NCBI RefSeq assembly: GCF_020169335.1
Contig: NZ_JAIEZN010000002.1
Span: forward strand, 806,001 to 870,000
Reading direction: 5' to 3'
From: Devosia aquimaris
Lineage (GTDB): Bacteria > Pseudomonadota > Alphaproteobacteria > Rhizobiales > Devosiaceae
DNA: 64,000 nt
This document shows, one piece after another, positions 40,291-49,604 of the stretch. Every line of letters begins with the position of its first letter. Within the stretch, counting starts at the first letter, position 1. The notes beneath the pieces were generated by a model, which did no database searches, was not told the origin of the DNA, and saw only the letters and a list, made by a program, of their open reading frames with translations. The translations under genes were made by a program, and so were the position numbers.

Positions 40291-41375
40291 GCAAGCAGCA
40301 GTTAATTCGGTTCGACGCACTGGCGCCGGTTCAGAGCGACACGTTGGCAGTCTTCAGCTTCGTCGCCAAGGCGTCGGACGTTGCGCGCATCGCTCGCATC
40401 GAGCGAGCCGGGCGGGACAACGGCGGCGCCCTGCAAGGTTTTCAGAGGCCGCAGATAGCGGGTCACATTCGCGAGATTCGCGACTATCTGGAAAAGCCGA
40501 ACTCGATCTTGCCCAATGCGATAGTGGTCGCATTCATGGGTGGCGCTCGACTGGAGCCCTCAATGAGCCCGGGCGGCCGCCTTCATCAATTGGTCGTCGA
40601 TACATCCAACGGCCCTCCTGGCTGGATTGTCGATGGGCAGCAGCGGTTCACGGCGCTTTCAGAACTTCGGGGCCGCGAGTTTGAAGTACTGGTTTCAGGC
40701 TTCCTTTGCGAGACAGAGGAGGAGTTGCAGAAGCAGTTTATCCTGGTCAACAACACCCGCCCGCTGCCAAAGGCACTCGTCTATGAGTTGCTCCCCAAGG
40801 TGGGTGATCTGCCCACACGCATGTCGAGCCGATCACAAGCCGCTCTTGTCACCGAGGCACTCAACTATCGTCAGGGGTCTTCGCTCAAGGGATTGATCAA
40901 GCAACAAACCAACCCAAAGGGCGTGATCCGCGACACTGTCCTCCAGCGGGTCATCATGAATTCCCTCAGCGACGGAGCCCTTCGGCTCTATGCCGGCGAG
41001 GACCAGCTTCTGCTGGCCCAGGGGGTCACGACGATGAGCGAATTCTATCACGCGGTTCAGCACGTCTTCGCGGACGATTGGGTTGGGCAAACGCCAAAGA
41101 CGTCCCGGTTGCTCCACGGCACCGGTATCATCGCGCTAGGCTATGTGATGGATTTCTTGAACAGCGTTACCGGCGCCTCCACACGCGACGATTTTGCCGC
41201 TGGTCTCCGATTGCTCAAGGGAAAGACCGCCTGGAGCGCGGGCGAGTGGGAGTTCGGCTCGGAACGCCGACGCTGGAATGGGCTGCAAAACGTGCCGGCC
41301 GATGTTCGCCAACTCTCATTTCATCTGGTCCAGGTCCTCAAACGGCGCATCGCCGAAAACGAGAAGGCGGCCTAA
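40287..41375 (+). CDS. dpdB: DGQHR-domain protein DpdB (paralog 2)
   Basis: 362 residues, ATGA overlap with dpdA. DGQQR lies at residues 116-120 (GWIVDGQQRFTALSELRG). The upstream block NGGALQGFQRPQIAGHIREI, LPNAIVVAFMGGARLE, and the downstream KQFILVNNTRPLPKALVYELLP match paralog 1. It directly follows dpdA, the position of dpdB in described clusters, so the symbol is given to this copy. It probably forms the DpdAB insertion complex. C-terminal half: helical, with GTGIIALGYVMDFL and EWEFGSERRRWNGLQN. Confidence 0.88.
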   Translation: MSKQQLIRFDALAPVQSDTLAVFSFVAKASDVARIARIERAGRDNGGALQGFQRPQIAGHIREIRDYLEKPNSILPNAIVVAFMGGARLEPSMSPGGRLHQLVVDTSNGPPGWIVDGQQRFTALSELRGREFEVLVSGFLCETEEELQKQFILVNNTRPLPKALVYELLPKVGDLPTRMSSRSQAALVTEALNYRQGSSLKGLIKQQTNPKGVIRDTVLQRVIMNSLSDGALRLYAGEDQLLLAQGVTTMSEFYHAVQHVFADDWVGQTPKTSRLLHGTGIIALGYVMDFLNSVTGASTRDDFAAGLRLLKGKTAWSAGEWEFGSERRRWNGLQNVPADVRQLSFHLVQVLKRRIAENEKAA

Positions 41376-41379
41376 GGCG

Positions 41380-42012
41380 ATGAGTTACGCAGTCAAAGAG
41401 ATGTTCTACTCATTGCAGGGCGAGGGGCGTCATGCTGGTCGCCCCGCTGTCTTCTGCCGATTTGCTGGCTGCAATCTTTGGAGTGGCCGCGAGCGCGACC
41501 GGGCGTCGGCGGCCTGCAATTTTTGTGACACGGACTTTGTCGGTACCGATGGCGAGGGCGGCGGGCGCTTCGCCGACGCCAATTCGCTGGCGGCTGCAGT
41601 CGAGGAGATGTGGGGAGGAGGCAAAACCGAAAGGTTCGTCGTTCTTACCGGGGGCGAGCCCCTCTTGCAGGTTGAAGGAGAGCTTATTTTGGCTCTTCAC
41701 GAGCGCGGATTTGAGATCGCGCTCGAGACCAACGGATCGCTTGCGGCGCCAACCGAGATTGATTGGATCTCCGTCAGTCCCAAGGGCGCCGTGCCGCTTG
41801 CCCAAACTTCGGGGCACGAGTTGAAACTGGTGTTTCCCCAAGTTGGGGTCGATCCTCTTTCGTTCGAGAGCCTCGACTTTGAGCACTTCCTCCTGCAGCC
41901 GCGTGATGACGGCGAGCGCGAACACAACACGGCGGCAGCCATCGACTATTGCCTGCGGCATCCGCGCTGGCGGCTCTCGCTTCAAACTCACAAATTCATG
42001 GGCATCCGGTAA
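41380..42012 (+). CDS. queE: 7-carboxy-7-deazaguanine synthase
   Basis: 210 residues from ATG at 41380. A radical SAM enzyme that converts 6-carboxytetrahydropterin to 7-carboxy-7-deazaguanine. The QueE-specific cluster motif C-x14-C-x2-C is intact at Cys31, Cys46 and Cys49 (AGCNLWSG...ACNFCDTDF). Other family blocks are MFYSLQGEGRHAGRPAVFCRF at the start, VVLTGGEPLLQ (SAM), FEIALETNG and a terminal LQTHKFMGIR. Its stop overlaps queD as TAATG. It supplies preQ0 for DNA modification and could supply tRNA queuosine as well. Confidence 0.95.
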   Translation: MSYAVKEMFYSLQGEGRHAGRPAVFCRFAGCNLWSGRERDRASAACNFCDTDFVGTDGEGGGRFADANSLAAAVEEMWGGGKTERFVVLTGGEPLLQVEGELILALHERGFEIALETNGSLAAPTEIDWISVSPKGAVPLAQTSGHELKLVFPQVGVDPLSFESLDFEHFLLQPRDDGEREHNTAAAIDYCLRHPRWRLSLQTHKFMGIR

Positions 42013-42383
42013 TGTACGAACTCAGCAGGGAATTTCGCTTCGACGCGGCGCACACGCTTCAGCGAACAGTGGACGTCGAACCAAGTCGCCGGATCCATGG
42101 TCATTCTTACCGTGCGGAGGTCGTCGTTCGTGGTCGTCCGGATCCGCAAACCGGCATGATCATTGACCTCTCCCTCTTCGACCAAGCGCTCGAAGAGGCT
42201 CGCGACGGCCTCGACCACCGCTTCCTAGACGAGATCAAAGATCTAGGTCCGACCACGATTGAGAACCTGTCGGCCTGGATATGGCGCAAAGTCGCGCCGG
42301 TCTGCCCAAACATATGGCGCGTAACGGTTAGACGTGACAGCGATACCGGAGCCTGCAGCTTCTACGGTTCGGAGAGCTTGTGA
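42012..42383 (+). CDS. queD: 6-carboxytetrahydropterin synthase homolog lacking catalytic Cys
   Basis: 123 residues from ATG at 42012, overlapping queE. The zinc histidines His14 (FDAAH), His29 and His31 (IHGHSY) are present, and LDHRFLD and [12 protein letters not shown] match the family. However, the nucleophilic cysteine normally four residues before the HGH block (C-G-R-L-H-G-H in E. coli QueD) is Ser25 here (S-R-R-I-H-G-H). The conserved glutamate near the end (VKET in E. coli) is arginine or aspartate (VRRDSD). Either the chemistry is altered or weak, or housekeeping QueD does the job. Cluster position still fits preQ0 synthesis. Confidence 0.88.
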   Translation: MYELSREFRFDAAHTLQRTVDVEPSRRIHGHSYRAEVVVRGRPDPQTGMIIDLSLFDQALEEARDGLDHRFLDEIKDLGPTTIENLSAWIWRKVAPVCPNIWRVTVRRDSDTGACSFYGSESL

Positions 42384-43102
42384 TGTCAGGCGATGGTGCT
42401 CTCGTACTTTTTTCTGGTGGCCAAGACTCGGCCACATGCCTCGCCTGGGCGCTCGACCGCTTTGAGCGAGTGGAAACGATTGGCTTCAACTATGGCCAGA
42501 GGCACGTTGTGGAACTCGACGCGCGGATCGAGTTCCGCGCCGGACTTGAGAAAGCGTTTCCTGCATGGGCTGAAAAGCTCGGCGATGATCGTGTGCTTGA
42601 TCTATCCGTGCTCGGCGAAATCAGCGACACCGCACTGACGCGCGAAGTCGAGATTGCGACGACGGCATCCGGCCTGCCAAACACGTTCGTGCCCGGTCGC
42701 AATATCGTTTTCCTCACCTTCGCGGCTGCGGTGGCCTACCGTCGGGGACTGAAGCATGTGGTAACCGGGGTTTGCGAGACCGATTTTTCGGGCTATCCGG
42801 ACTGTCGAGACGACACGATCAAGGCTCTTCAAGTTGCTCTCAATCTCGGCATGCAAAGCCGTTTCGTTCTCGACACGCCGCTGATGTGGATAGACAAGGC
42901 CCAGACCTGGTTGCTCGCGGAACAGCTAGGTGGGCCTCCGCTGGTCGACCTAATCCGGGACCGAACGTTGACCTGCTACAACGGCGACGTCGAGCATAAT
43001 AACGAATGGGGTCGGGGTTGCGGCGGGTGCCCCGCTTGTGACCTGCGGGCCAAGGGATATCAGAAGTTTCGCTCAATGGCTCGGGAGACAAGCGATGCGT
43101 GA
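42383..43102 (+). CDS. queC: 7-cyano-7-deazaguanine (preQ0) synthase
   Basis: 239 residues from ATG at 42383 (TGATG overlap with queD); a GTG one codon earlier is possible. The ATP pyrophosphatase PP-loop is SGGQDSATC (residues 11-19). Family blocks [30 protein letters not shown] and [16 protein letters not shown] follow. The C-terminal zinc cysteines are in [23 protein letters not shown]. It uses ATP and ammonia to turn CDG into preQ0, the base inserted by DpdA. No folE is in the cluster, so the pathway must draw on housekeeping GTP cyclohydrolase. Confidence 0.95.
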   Translation: MSGDGALVLFSGGQDSATCLAWALDRFERVETIGFNYGQRHVVELDARIEFRAGLEKAFPAWAEKLGDDRVLDLSVLGEISDTALTREVEIATTASGLPNTFVPGRNIVFLTFAAAVAYRRGLKHVVTGVCETDFSGYPDCRDDTIKALQVALNLGMQSRFVLDTPLMWIDKAQTWLLAEQLGGPPLVDLIRDRTLTCYNGDVEHNNEWGRGCGGCPACDLRAKGYQKFRSMARETSDA

Positions 43103-43661
43103 TCTGGACACCAGGCGAACAGTCGAAGGTGCACTTTTTCTAATTGCCTTCGCCTGCACCATTCCACTGGCCAATTGGCTGATTGGAAACGTCGGTACGG
43201 TCTGCGTGCCGGACGGACCATGCCTTATCCCGGTCGCGCCTGGCATTCTCGCACCAAGCGGCGTACTCGCGGTTGGGGCAGCCTTGGTCCTGCGCGATCT
43301 GGTCCAACGGCGTCTCGGTCTGATTTGGTCTTTTGCCGCCATCGCTATTGGCGCGGTTCTTTCGATCTTCTTCGCTCCGCCCGCCTTGATTATCGCTTCA
43401 ACGCTCGCCTTCGCCTTGTCGGAAACTGCCGACCTTTTGGTTTACACGCCGCTTCAGCGTCGCGGCTTGGTGCTGGCTGCCACGGCAAGCAGCGTGGTTG
43501 GCTTGATCATCGATAGCATTGTGTTTCTCACGCTTGCGTTCGGCAGTTTGGATCTTCTCTCAGGCCAAGTATTGGGCAAACTTTGGATGGTTCTTGCCGC
43601 ACTCCCAATCCTGGTCTGGATCAGGTCGCGGGATCGTCGGATGGGAATGATGCCTGGCTAA
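43095..43661 (+). CDS. VUT/YhhQ-type queuosine precursor transporter
   Basis: 188 residues from ATG at 43095, overlapping queC by eight bases. About six hydrophobic helices with the family features: [12 protein letters not shown] in helix 1, a charged [12 protein letters not shown] loop, [19 protein letters not shown] (a conserved acidic and aromatic helix), and [16 protein letters not shown]. The family takes up preQ0 or preQ1. Here it would let the cell feed the DNA modification pathway from outside when synthesis is limiting, possibly compensating for the altered QueD. It ends the modification half of the cluster. Confidence 0.88.
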   Translation: MRDLDTRRTVEGALFLIAFACTIPLANWLIGNVGTVCVPDGPCLIPVAPGILAPSGVLAVGAALVLRDLVQRRLGLIWSFAAIAIGAVLSIFFAPPALIIASTLAFALSETADLLVYTPLQRRGLVLAATASSVVGLIIDSIVFLTLAFGSLDLLSGQVLGKLWMVLAALPILVWIRSRDRRMGMMPG

Positions 43662-43752
43662 ATCAGCGTTTTGCAAATGCCAAGTCGAGTATCCCGATGG
43701 AATTGTATATTGCTAACTGTTTGGCGGGACGCTTGAATCGAACCTAAACATT

Positions 43753-46700
43753 GTGTCTGATCCGGTGGGCGAAGGAGCCGAACTGGGGGGAGATTCGGTG
43801 TTTGTAAAGGCGCGCGAGGGCGAGCACGCTTCATTCGGAGTTGGCAAGGCAATCAGTCGGCGGGGAGACCTCTGCACGGTCGAGTTCTTTGATGCCCCTT
43901 GGAATCCGGCCGTTTCAGCGACTATTGCCCTGGATGATCTTGAGGCCGTCTCGCTGCCCGAGCAGACACGTATCTATTTTTACAACGCCTCAATAGGCGC
44001 GTGGGAAATCGGCCGGCTGCTCGATGACCACGGCACCCGCCAATATTGCAAATTTCCGAACGGATCGGAGCGGTGGCTCTCGGTTGCCGACGTGAACGTT
44101 CGATGGAACCGTGCCATCCTCGATCCGACCGCTTTTCTTGCCGGTAAAGTCAATGAAACTCCGCGCTTTTCCGATGGGCGCAGCGGGTTTGTCCGATCGG
44201 TGATGGCTCAACGGGGCCTGACCATGGGAATGTCCGCGTTGATATCATCTGCGGTCGAACTGGAGGCGCACCAGATCGAGGTTGTTCGCCGAATTCTCCA
44301 GGATCCAGTGCAGCGGTATTTACTTGCCGACGAAGTTGGGCTCGGCAAGACAATCGAGGCTGGGATACTGATCCGACAATGCATCCTCGATTGCGGTGAG
44401 AGCGCCTTCATTTTGATAGTCGTTCCAGACGCACTCGTTTCTCAGTGGCGCCATGAACTTGATGAAAAGTTCTTTCTGAACGCCGATTTCGAGGGCCGCC
44501 TTCGCGTGTTGGGCGCCAGTGATCACGAAGCGATTTGCACGCTACTTGACCGCGCTACCATGTTGGTGATCGACGAGGCCCATCATCTGACGGGTAAGAG
44601 CGCAGGGTATGAACGGGAGTTATATGAGAATATCGCGGTCGCAGCGAAGAAGATCGATCGCGTCCTGCTGCTCTCCGCTACCCCTGCTCTTCACAATGAG
44701 CGTGGATTCCTCGAAATGCTCCACCTGCTGGATCCGGACACTTATGCACTCGATGACGAGGTTGGGTTTCGTCGCCGGGTTCGAAGCCGCCAAATGCTTG
44801 CGCAAATCGTTGCGGGATTGGCGCCAGAGAATGTCCTCTATCTCGATCACACGCTAAACCAACTCGCGGAGCATTTTGCTGACGATCAATTACTGCAGAG
44901 CCATGTTGCGGCTTTGCGCATTGTTGGGGACGGTTTGCCGGACGAATCCGATCCTGAACTGATCAACGCGATTGGGCGGGTCCGCTCGCACATAAGCGAA
45001 GTTTATCGCCTTCACCGCAGAATATTGCGACACCGACGGAGCAATATCGCTGGGTTGACCCCAGACCGGTCCGGCGCGATCCGAGTGGAGTATGATAGTT
45101 CCGCCACCGCACGCGTGTGCGAAGCGATCGAATATTGGCGCTTCGATGAGGCGACAACGCTAGATGTCGAGTCTATACGCGCGGATCGGTCACGGGTATT
45201 CTTCCAAACGCTGGAGCGGATGCAGGAATATGCCTGTTCCGGCGTTGGCAGTATCGATCGTCTCGCGGAAAAGGTCGCACTCGTCAGCGACACCAAGCGT
45301 CTCGATGTCATCTTGCAGGAACTGGCAAGTGAGCAAGCTCTCGACGATCGTGCATCCGCTCTGGTTGAGGCGATCAAGCCGTTGCTTGGCCCGCGCCAAC
45401 AGTTTGTCGTCTTCTGTACTGACAGGGAGACGGCAGACCGCTTGGTAAAGACGCTTGCCGCTGTTCTGGAACTACCCATCGATCGCCATGATCCTGAGCA
45501 CGAAGACTGGATGGCGTTCAATCGAGACCAGACTCGACCAATACTCGTATGTGATCGCCGCGCTGAAGAAGGTCTCAATCTTCAGGGCGGGCGCAAAATT
45601 GTCATTCATTATGATCTGCCGTTCAATCCCAATCGCATCGAACAACGTTTGGGGCGTGCCGATCGTTATGGATCGGGCGAGCCCGTGCGCTCGATTATTC
45701 TCGTCTGCCGCGACAATCCTTATGAAGACGCATGGGCTCGTTACCTCGACAATGCATTGAAGGTCTTCGATCGCTCCGTCGCGAGCCTTCAGTATGTCAT
45801 TGAGGAGATGACAGGGACGTTCGCCTCCTTGCTGTTTCGGGAGGGCTCAGAGGCGCTAATTGACCTCCTCATGGAGAGCCAGGGTGAAGACGGCAGGATT
45901 GAGCGTGAGATCGCCGACATTGATCAGCAGGACGCGCTTGATGCGCTAGGCGCGCCATCTAGTGAAATGTTGGATGCCCTTACCGACCTGGACGATGAAT
46001 GGCGCAAGATTGATACGGCTGCTTCGGCCTGGATTGAAACCAACCTTATGTTCACACGCGTCTCGGGACGGACTCGGGAGGAACAGACGTCGGGTGCGCT
46101 TCCGTTTTGCTACCGCTACATGACGCATCAACCGCATACGCTGGTTCCGCTTGAGACCTATCTCAACAGATTTTCCGCGGCGATCGACAACTCGCTCCAG
46201 GCGCGCCTTGCGCGCACTGTACGAACGTACCCGATGACGTACAGGCGTCGCACGGCGCTGGGGCGTGAAGGCAGGGCCATGCATGCCCGTCTACTGCGAT
46301 ATGGGGAGCCGTTCATCGACGGTATGTGGGATCTGTCCCAGATCGATGATCGCGGACGGTCGACTGCGCTGTGGCGATTTTTTCCGGGCCATCAAGGTGA
46401 GGGGGCTGTTGACCTATACTTCCGTTTCGACTTCATCGTCGAGCCCGACCTGGCCCGCGCCCGCGACGTGCTCGCCGCCGCAGATCGACTAAGCGAAGCC
46501 AGCGAGGCGGCAATCAGACGCCGGGGTGATATGGCGCTGCCCCCCTTTTTCAGGACAGTCTGGCTGGACCAAGAGATGGAATTGGTTACGGACCCCGACC
46601 TTCTAACCAAGCTGGATCTTCCCTACCGCCCCACCGCGATAGGACGGGGTGGCCGCGATTTCAACTTGAACCCGATGAGATGGAACCAACTCGGACTACT

Positions 46701-47034
46701 GCGACTCCCACAGATGACCGACTGGCCCGCGATTTGTTGGCAAGCACGGCGTCAGGCCGAGTTGGCATTGCGCCAATCGTCGGCATTCGTGGGCGGCCTG
46801 GTAGCGGCTCGCAATAGATCGGCAGAAGTCGACTTTGGGCGCCTAGGCCAATTGCGGGCCCGAGCAGACCGTCGCAGCGATCCCACCGCCGAGAAGGAAT
46901 GGCAAATCGAACGCGATCTTGCCGATGCGCTTAGCGCCGGTATCAACGCGCCCTCAATTCGCGTCGATGCCGCACTGGCGTGCTTTCTGACCGGCGACCA
47001 TGCGATGACCGCTACCGTCGACGGAGCCGGCTAG
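43753..47034 (+). CDS. dpdE: DpdE, SNF2-type helicase
   Basis: 1093 residues from GTG at 43753; a start some 15 codons later is possible. The SF2 helicase core of the SNF2/RapA type shows Walker A LADEVGLGKTIEAG (about 192-205), motif II VIDEAHHL, LLLSATPAL, and in the second RecA lobe LNLQGGRKIVIHYDLPFNPN then IEQRLGRADRYG. The C-terminal 350 residues have no named domain. DpdE belongs to the restriction set of Dpd systems and probably tracks DNA to find unmodified sites. A 90-base gap separates it from the transporter gene, and a separate promoter may lie there. Confidence 0.92.
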   Translation: MSDPVGEGAELGGDSVFVKAREGEHASFGVGKAISRRGDLCTVEFFDAPWNPAVSATIALDDLEAVSLPEQTRIYFYNASIGAWEIGRLLDDHGTRQYCKFPNGSERWLSVADVNVRWNRAILDPTAFLAGKVNETPRFSDGRSGFVRSVMAQRGLTMGMSALISSAVELEAHQIEVVRRILQDPVQRYLLADEVGLGKTIEAGILIRQCILDCGESAFILIVVPDALVSQWRHELDEKFFLNADFEGRLRVLGASDHEAICTLLDRATMLVIDEAHHLTGKSAGYERELYENIAVAAKKIDRVLLLSATPALHNERGFLEMLHLLDPDTYALDDEVGFRRRVRSRQMLAQIVAGLAPENVLYLDHTLNQLAEHFADDQLLQSHVAALRIVGDGLPDESDPELINAIGRVRSHISEVYRLHRRILRHRRSNIAGLTPDRSGAIRVEYDSSATARVCEAIEYWRFDEATTLDVESIRADRSRVFFQTLERMQEYACSGVGSIDRLAEKVALVSDTKRLDVILQELASEQALDDRASALVEAIKPLLGPRQQFVVFCTDRETADRLVKTLAAVLELPIDRHDPEHEDWMAFNRDQTRPILVCDRRAEEGLNLQGGRKIVIHYDLPFNPNRIEQRLGRADRYGSGEPVRSIILVCRDNPYEDAWARYLDNALKVFDRSVASLQYVIEEMTGTFASLLFREGSEALIDLLMESQGEDGRIEREIADIDQQDALDALGAPSSEMLDALTDLDDEWRKIDTAASAWIETNLMFTRVSGRTREEQTSGALPFCYRYMTHQPHTLVPLETYLNRFSAAIDNSLQARLARTVRTYPMTYRRRTALGREGRAMHARLLRYGEPFIDGMWDLSQIDDRGRSTALWRFFPGHQGEGAVDLYFRFDFIVEPDLARARDVLAAADRLSEASEAAIRRRGDMALPPFFRTVWLDQEMELVTDPDLLTKLDLPYRPTAIGRGGRDFNLNPMRWNQLGLLRLPQMTDWPAICWQARRQAELALRQSSAFVGGLVAARNRSAEVDFGRLGQLRARADRRSDPTAEKEWQIERDLADALSAGINAPSIRVDAALACFLTGDHAMTATVDGAG

Positions 47035-49604
47035 TGGACTGGCTCGACTTTTCGTCATTGCACGATCTTCTTGATCAATGGCCCGAAGTGGCCGTCCCAC
47101 ACAAGAGCGCAGACGGTGTGTTCGAGCGTATCCGTCAGATTCTCTACTCCGCTCAGACGACGGCTACTCTCCATGGTTCAAGCGATCTAATGGCATTGCT
47201 GCGCCATGTATTGCGCCGACAGTCGCTCCAGTCTGGGTCAACCGCTCGTCTCCGCGTGCCGTCTGACGAAGGTTGGCCCAACCGAGACGACTGGTCACGT
47301 TTCGGCGTCCGCGCCCAACGAGTCGGTAGCCACTACTTGGTCGACGCGGTCCCCTGGTCGCCCGAGTGGGTGGAAGATATCGACGCGCCGCTCTTTGAAG
47401 ACGCCTTCGCTGAACGTGATGTGCGGATCGACCGGCGTAGGCCGATTGATCCCTTCCTTGAAGAAGTGAGCGGTTTCGATTGTTACATGGCACCCGGGCA
47501 GCGCGAGGCCGTTCGCAGCACCTTTCTATTGCCTCCGGGGAAGACATTGATTGTCGCCCTCCCCACAGGATCTGGCAAAAGCCTGGTGGCGCAGGCGCCG
47601 GTTCTTGTACGCGGGCTCGAGGGGCCGGTGACGATTTGTGTCGTGCCGACTACCGCACTTGCTTTGGATCAAGCGCGCCAAACCGCCAACATGCTGAAAG
47701 CGCGTTTTCCGCGACGCGAAATGCCCATATTGGCGTGGCACGCCGGCCTTACTAGTGACGAGCGTCTCACTATCAAATCGATGATCCGGCAGGGCACGCA
47801 GGGTATCCTCTATTGTTCACCCGAAGGGGTGACAGGAGCCTTGCTACCCGCTCTCTACGACGCGGCAGCAGCGGGACTGCTGGCATACTTCGTCATTGAC
47901 GAGGCACACCTTGTAAGTCACTGGGGCGACGGCTTCAGGCCCGCATTCCAAATGTTGGCGGGGGTCAGACATGGGCTGCTTGCCCAGTGTGGCGACCGAC
48001 CGTTCAAGACCGTATTGATGTCCGCAACGCTGACACCCGAAACCGTCGCCACACTTGACGCACTATTTGGTCCCGCCGAGACCGTTCAGATGGCTGCCTC
48101 GATTCACCTGCGCCCCGAACCGCAATACTGGATCCATCGCGAAAGCGATCCAAATGCGAAGACAATGAAGGTGCTCGACGCGGTTTGCCACGCTCCGAGG
48201 CCGACCATTCTCTACGTTACAAAGCGTCAGGATGCCGACGAATGGCTGGAACGGTTGCGTGGAGTCGGATTTGCGCGCTGCGCTAGCTTCCATGGTGACA
48301 CCGATGACACCACACGGCGGCGCGTCATCGACCAATGGGCCGATAACGAACTCGACATCGTCGTGGCCACTTCAGCCTTCGGGGTCGGCATCGATAAGCG
48401 GGATGTTCGGACGGTTGTGCACGCCGCAGTACCCGAGACACTTGATCGGTTTTACCAAGAAGTCGGCCGAGGCGGCCGCGACGGGTGCATGTCGGCGTCG
48501 CTCTTGATTTATTCCGATCTGGATCGCGATTTGGCCGATCGACTGGCTGCGCCGTCGCTAATCAGCGATGAGCTCGCATTCGACAGATGGTGGGCCATGT
48601 CGGCGTCTGCCACCTCCCTCAATGCCATCGGAACTTTGCTTCAGATTGACCTGAGTGTGGTGCCCAAGCGGCTCAACCGTCAGACTGACTACAATGCTGC
48701 TTGGAATATGCGTACCCTGATAATGATGGCGCGCGCCGGCATGCTGACACTTGAGTCGAGGCCGCCAGAACTAATCGCGCAAAATGAAGATGAAACCGAT
48801 GCCGATTTCGAAATACGCAATGAAGAGCATTGGTCGCAGTATTTTATGCAAGCGGTCGTGAGCGTCTCAGAAATGGGGCACCGCAATAAATCTGTGTTCG
48901 ACGGCCGGATAGGTGCCGAGAGGGCTCGGTCCATAACTGCGGCTTCGTCAGGTGGCCGACTTCTGGATGCCTTACTCAGTGGAAAAACCGAAGTCTCCGA
49001 CCTATTGCATGACCTTTACACCAGCCATTCGCCCAGGCGCACCGTCCTCGTTTCGCGCGCATGCGGCGGATGCCCCGTCGATCGGCGTTCTCATCGTACT
49101 GACCTTTTCTACAACGAGCCAAATTCGTTCGGTATCGAAGAAGTAGAAGCGGCAGATACAAGCCTTTTCCGGCTGCGCTTTCCGCACTTATCAATCGCGT
49201 CTCCTGTGATTATCGCATTGCCCGAAAACGTCACGTCAGCACAGATTGTCGACACGTTGGCAGACCTCGTCTCGACCTTCGGGATTCGGGAGATTGCGAT
49301 TCCAGATGAGTTGCGTGCCTTCGACGGTATTAAGCAACTGCATCAACGCGCCCACGACCGCGTTCTGCTCGTCCAGTCGCTCGAAGAAGAAGCTGCATCC
49401 CAGGCAACTATCTATCGACTGGCTCGCGCCACCGTCATTAATGAAAGTGTTTGGGCTGAGCCGCTCATGCTGCTTGATCGGCCGCTCCATATCCTAATCG
49501 CCCCATCCTCGGCAGCCGATCCCTTTCATCCGAGTCGGCGGCTGATTGAGACTGGGACCAATGTAATCACATTCGATCAGTTTAGAGCGAGGGCGCGGCG
49601 GTGA
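47034..49604 (+). CDS. dpdF: DpdF, RecQ-like helicase
   Basis: 856 residues from GTG at 47034, which overlaps the dpdE stop as TAGTG. Walker A VALPTGSGKSLVAQAPVL (about 177-186), motif II VIDEAHLVSHWGDGFRPAF, VLMSATLTPETV, and the RecQ-type tail of lobe 2, VVATSAFGVGIDKRDVRTVV and QEVGRGGRDG. RecQ zinc or HRDC domains are not evident. C-terminal cysteines (SRACGGCPVDRRSH) may bind metal. It is part of the Dpd restriction complex set. Confidence 0.93.
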   Translation: MDWLDFSSLHDLLDQWPEVAVPHKSADGVFERIRQILYSAQTTATLHGSSDLMALLRHVLRRQSLQSGSTARLRVPSDEGWPNRDDWSRFGVRAQRVGSHYLVDAVPWSPEWVEDIDAPLFEDAFAERDVRIDRRRPIDPFLEEVSGFDCYMAPGQREAVRSTFLLPPGKTLIVALPTGSGKSLVAQAPVLVRGLEGPVTICVVPTTALALDQARQTANMLKARFPRREMPILAWHAGLTSDERLTIKSMIRQGTQGILYCSPEGVTGALLPALYDAAAAGLLAYFVIDEAHLVSHWGDGFRPAFQMLAGVRHGLLAQCGDRPFKTVLMSATLTPETVATLDALFGPAETVQMAASIHLRPEPQYWIHRESDPNAKTMKVLDAVCHAPRPTILYVTKRQDADEWLERLRGVGFARCASFHGDTDDTTRRRVIDQWADNELDIVVATSAFGVGIDKRDVRTVVHAAVPETLDRFYQEVGRGGRDGCMSASLLIYSDLDRDLADRLAAPSLISDELAFDRWWAMSASATSLNAIGTLLQIDLSVVPKRLNRQTDYNAAWNMRTLIMMARAGMLTLESRPPELIAQNEDETDADFEIRNEEHWSQYFMQAVVSVSEMGHRNKSVFDGRIGAERARSITAASSGGRLLDALLSGKTEVSDLLHDLYTSHSPRRTVLVSRACGGCPVDRRSHRTDLFYNEPNSFGIEEVEAADTSLFRLRFPHLSIASPVIIALPENVTSAQIVDTLADLVSTFGIREIAIPDELRAFDGIKQLHQRAHDRVLLVQSLEEEAASQATIYRLARATVINESVWAEPLMLLDRPLHILIAPSSAADPFHPSRRLIETGTNVITFDQFRARARR

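Noticed and set aside
37862..41375. Dnd phosphorothioation system suggested by DndB-like proteins
   Set aside because: No DndA, DndC, DndD or DndE. DpdA and queE/D/C show a 7-deazaguanine system.
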